Assembly (NCBI GenBank): GCA_964594625.1
Contig: CAZQNC010000027.1
Location: 1-14,142, forward strand
DNA length: 14,142 nt
Reading direction: 5' to 3'
DNA from: CAZESS01 sp964594625
Lineage (GTDB): Archaea; Thermoplasmatota; E2; UBA202; DSCA01
The notes under the pieces are model-generated. The model was not told where the DNA came from. It searched no databases and saw nothing but the letters and a program-made list of their open reading frames with translations. The translations under genes were made by a program, and so were the position numbers. How positions within the stretch are numbered: the first letter of the stretch is position 1; every line of letters begins with the position of its first letter. Shown in pieces: positions 13,751 through 14,142 of this stretch.

Positions 13751-13944
13751 AGGTGCAATCCTTCGATGGGCTTAAATACGTTTTCATTTGATGTCGTTGC
13801 CCATGTTCCGTGATTCCCGGCTTTATCCCGAAAGTGGTGGCGGCGGGCAGCCGCCAGGGCTGGCCGGGCGGAAGAAATGAACAGATTAATATAGCCCCAG
13901 CTATGTAGGAAAATGCGGTTGTTTGTTGCGGCGGGGCTTGTGGC
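13751..13944 (+). other. Intergenic region with nested inverted repeats between the FAD gene and the transposase
   Basis: No conserved gene is seen. The region holds a 7-bp hairpin (TGGCGGC 13838-13844 with GCCGCCA 13850-13856, 5-nt loop), an overlapping 5-bp one (13853-13864), and an outer 6-bp pairing (CCCGGC 13816-13821 with GCCGGG 13863-13868). A separate hairpin, ATAGC-CCCA-GCTAT, lies at 13891-13904. A short plus-strand frame runs from ATG 13791 or 13803 to TGA 13880 (29 or 25 residues, Gly/Pro/Arg-rich). The element end of the neighbouring transposase probably lies between about 13905 and 13944, but the other end is outside the window, so its terminal repeat cannot be confirmed. Confidence 0.5.
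13772..13778 (-). promoter_or_regulatory. TATA box of the FAD dehydrogenase gene
   Basis: On the minus strand GAAAACGTATTTAAG places TATTTAA 21 nt before the GTG at 13750. The same GAAAACGT string precedes the HisA-like gene at the same distance. The plus-strand reading, CTTAAATAC, is also TATA-like and could fire rightwards near 13800. Confidence 0.65.
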
Positions 13945-14105
13945 TCACTTTACCGTTGTCCACAAGTCCACGCCGGTCTTTTTTGCCCGCTGGCAACACA
14001 GCAGTTGCTTGGTATTGTAGACCAAGACTTTGATGGCGAGCTCTCGCCATCTGAGCCAGCCACGTCGGCTGGCAATGGATTCATTCCATCGCTGCTTGAG
14101 CGATG
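13937..14105. repeat. Series of perfect short inverted repeats across the transposase 3' end
   Basis: The hairpins in order are: CTTGTGG/CCACAAG (13937-13966, 16-nt loop, spanning the stop codon); CTTGGT/ACCAAG (14008-14026, 7-nt loop); GATGGCGAG/CTCGCCATC (14032-14051, 2-nt spacer, 9 bp); GCCAGCC/GGCTGGC (14055-14073, 5-nt loop); ATGGA/TCCAT (14075-14089, 5-nt loop); and CATCGCT/AGCGATG (14087-14105, 5-nt loop). All arms are exact complements. Confidence 0.75.
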
Positions 14106-14142
14106 AGAAGACAGCCTCCACCAGCTCCCGTTTATGGTATTC
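13945..14142 (-). CDS. DDE transposase (IS4/IS5-like), C-terminal 65 residues; 5' end outside the window
   Basis: The minus-strand frame is open from the right edge to TGA at 13945-13947. It begins EYHKRELVEAVFSSLKQRWN, which matches the C-terminal catalytic region of DDE transposases; the Glu in LVEAVFSSLK is the expected third acidic residue. The following WLRWRELAIKVLVYNTKQLL is the usual hydrophobic and basic tail. The exact IS family cannot be named from this part. No start codon lies in the window and the protein runs off the edge. Base composition is less GC-rich than in the neighbours, consistent with an acquired element. Several perfect short inverted repeats fall within the coding sequence. 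Confidence 0.8.
   Translation of the reverse strand, partial: EYHKRELVEAVFSSLKQRWNESIASRRGWLRWRELAIKVLVYNTKQLLCCQRAKKTGVDLWTTVK

Noticed and set aside
1..14142. tRNA or rRNA genes, CRISPR arrays, inteins or a replication origin
   Set aside because: No regularly spaced direct repeats, cloverleaf candidates or rRNA-like stretches were seen, and radA, the common intein host, is uninterrupted.

Overview
The window looks like a gene-dense, high-GC (roughly 60 % by eye) chromosomal segment of a euryarchaeon. The archaeal marker set is clear: RadA and its paralogue RadB, the wyosine enzyme Taw2, a DUF2240 protein, an archaeal TctA-like permease, and promoters made of an AT-rich TATA element about 21 nt upstream of the start codon. 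HypE implies a [NiFe] hydrogenase, which would fit a methanogen or relative. The exact lineage cannot be fixed by reading alone.

Layout. (1) Positions 1-1754 hold two exported proteins in convergent orientation: the C-terminal end of a C25 (gingipain-like) peptidase and a NosD-like beta-helix protein with a signal peptide and a C-terminal anchor. (2) Positions 1806-4501 hold pyruvate kinase, then radB translationally coupled (ATGA overlap) to an M23-fold protein whose catalytic histidines are replaced. (3) Positions 4516-7342 are an envelope block: a membrane-anchored double OB-fold protein, a TctA/COG1784-type permease 1 nt downstream, a 32-residue single-span protein with a strong Shine-Dalgarno, and an orphan membrane protein. 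(4) Positions 7345-8282 are a minus-strand pair, DUF2240 and a HisA-like half-barrel, divergent from taw2 (8361-9386). (5) radA and hypE form a two-gene unit (9467-11438). (6) A BASS-family transporter and a COG2509-like FAD dehydrogenase follow on the minus strand (11442-13750). (7) The right edge holds the 3' end of a DDE transposase, unusually rich in short perfect hairpins, preceded by a structured 194-bp intergenic region.

Most transcription-unit starts look leaderless: a TATA-like box ends 20-23 nt before the ATG or GTG and no Shine-Dalgarno is present. Internal operon genes instead overlap or abut their upstream neighbour. Three convergent gene pairs end only 2-6 nt apart, so the genome is very compact.

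No complete new system is obvious. The best leads are the OB-fold/TctA pair with its downstream small and orphan membrane proteins, the free-standing HisA-like half-barrel, the M23 protein with altered catalytic residues, and the hairpin-rich transposase end.
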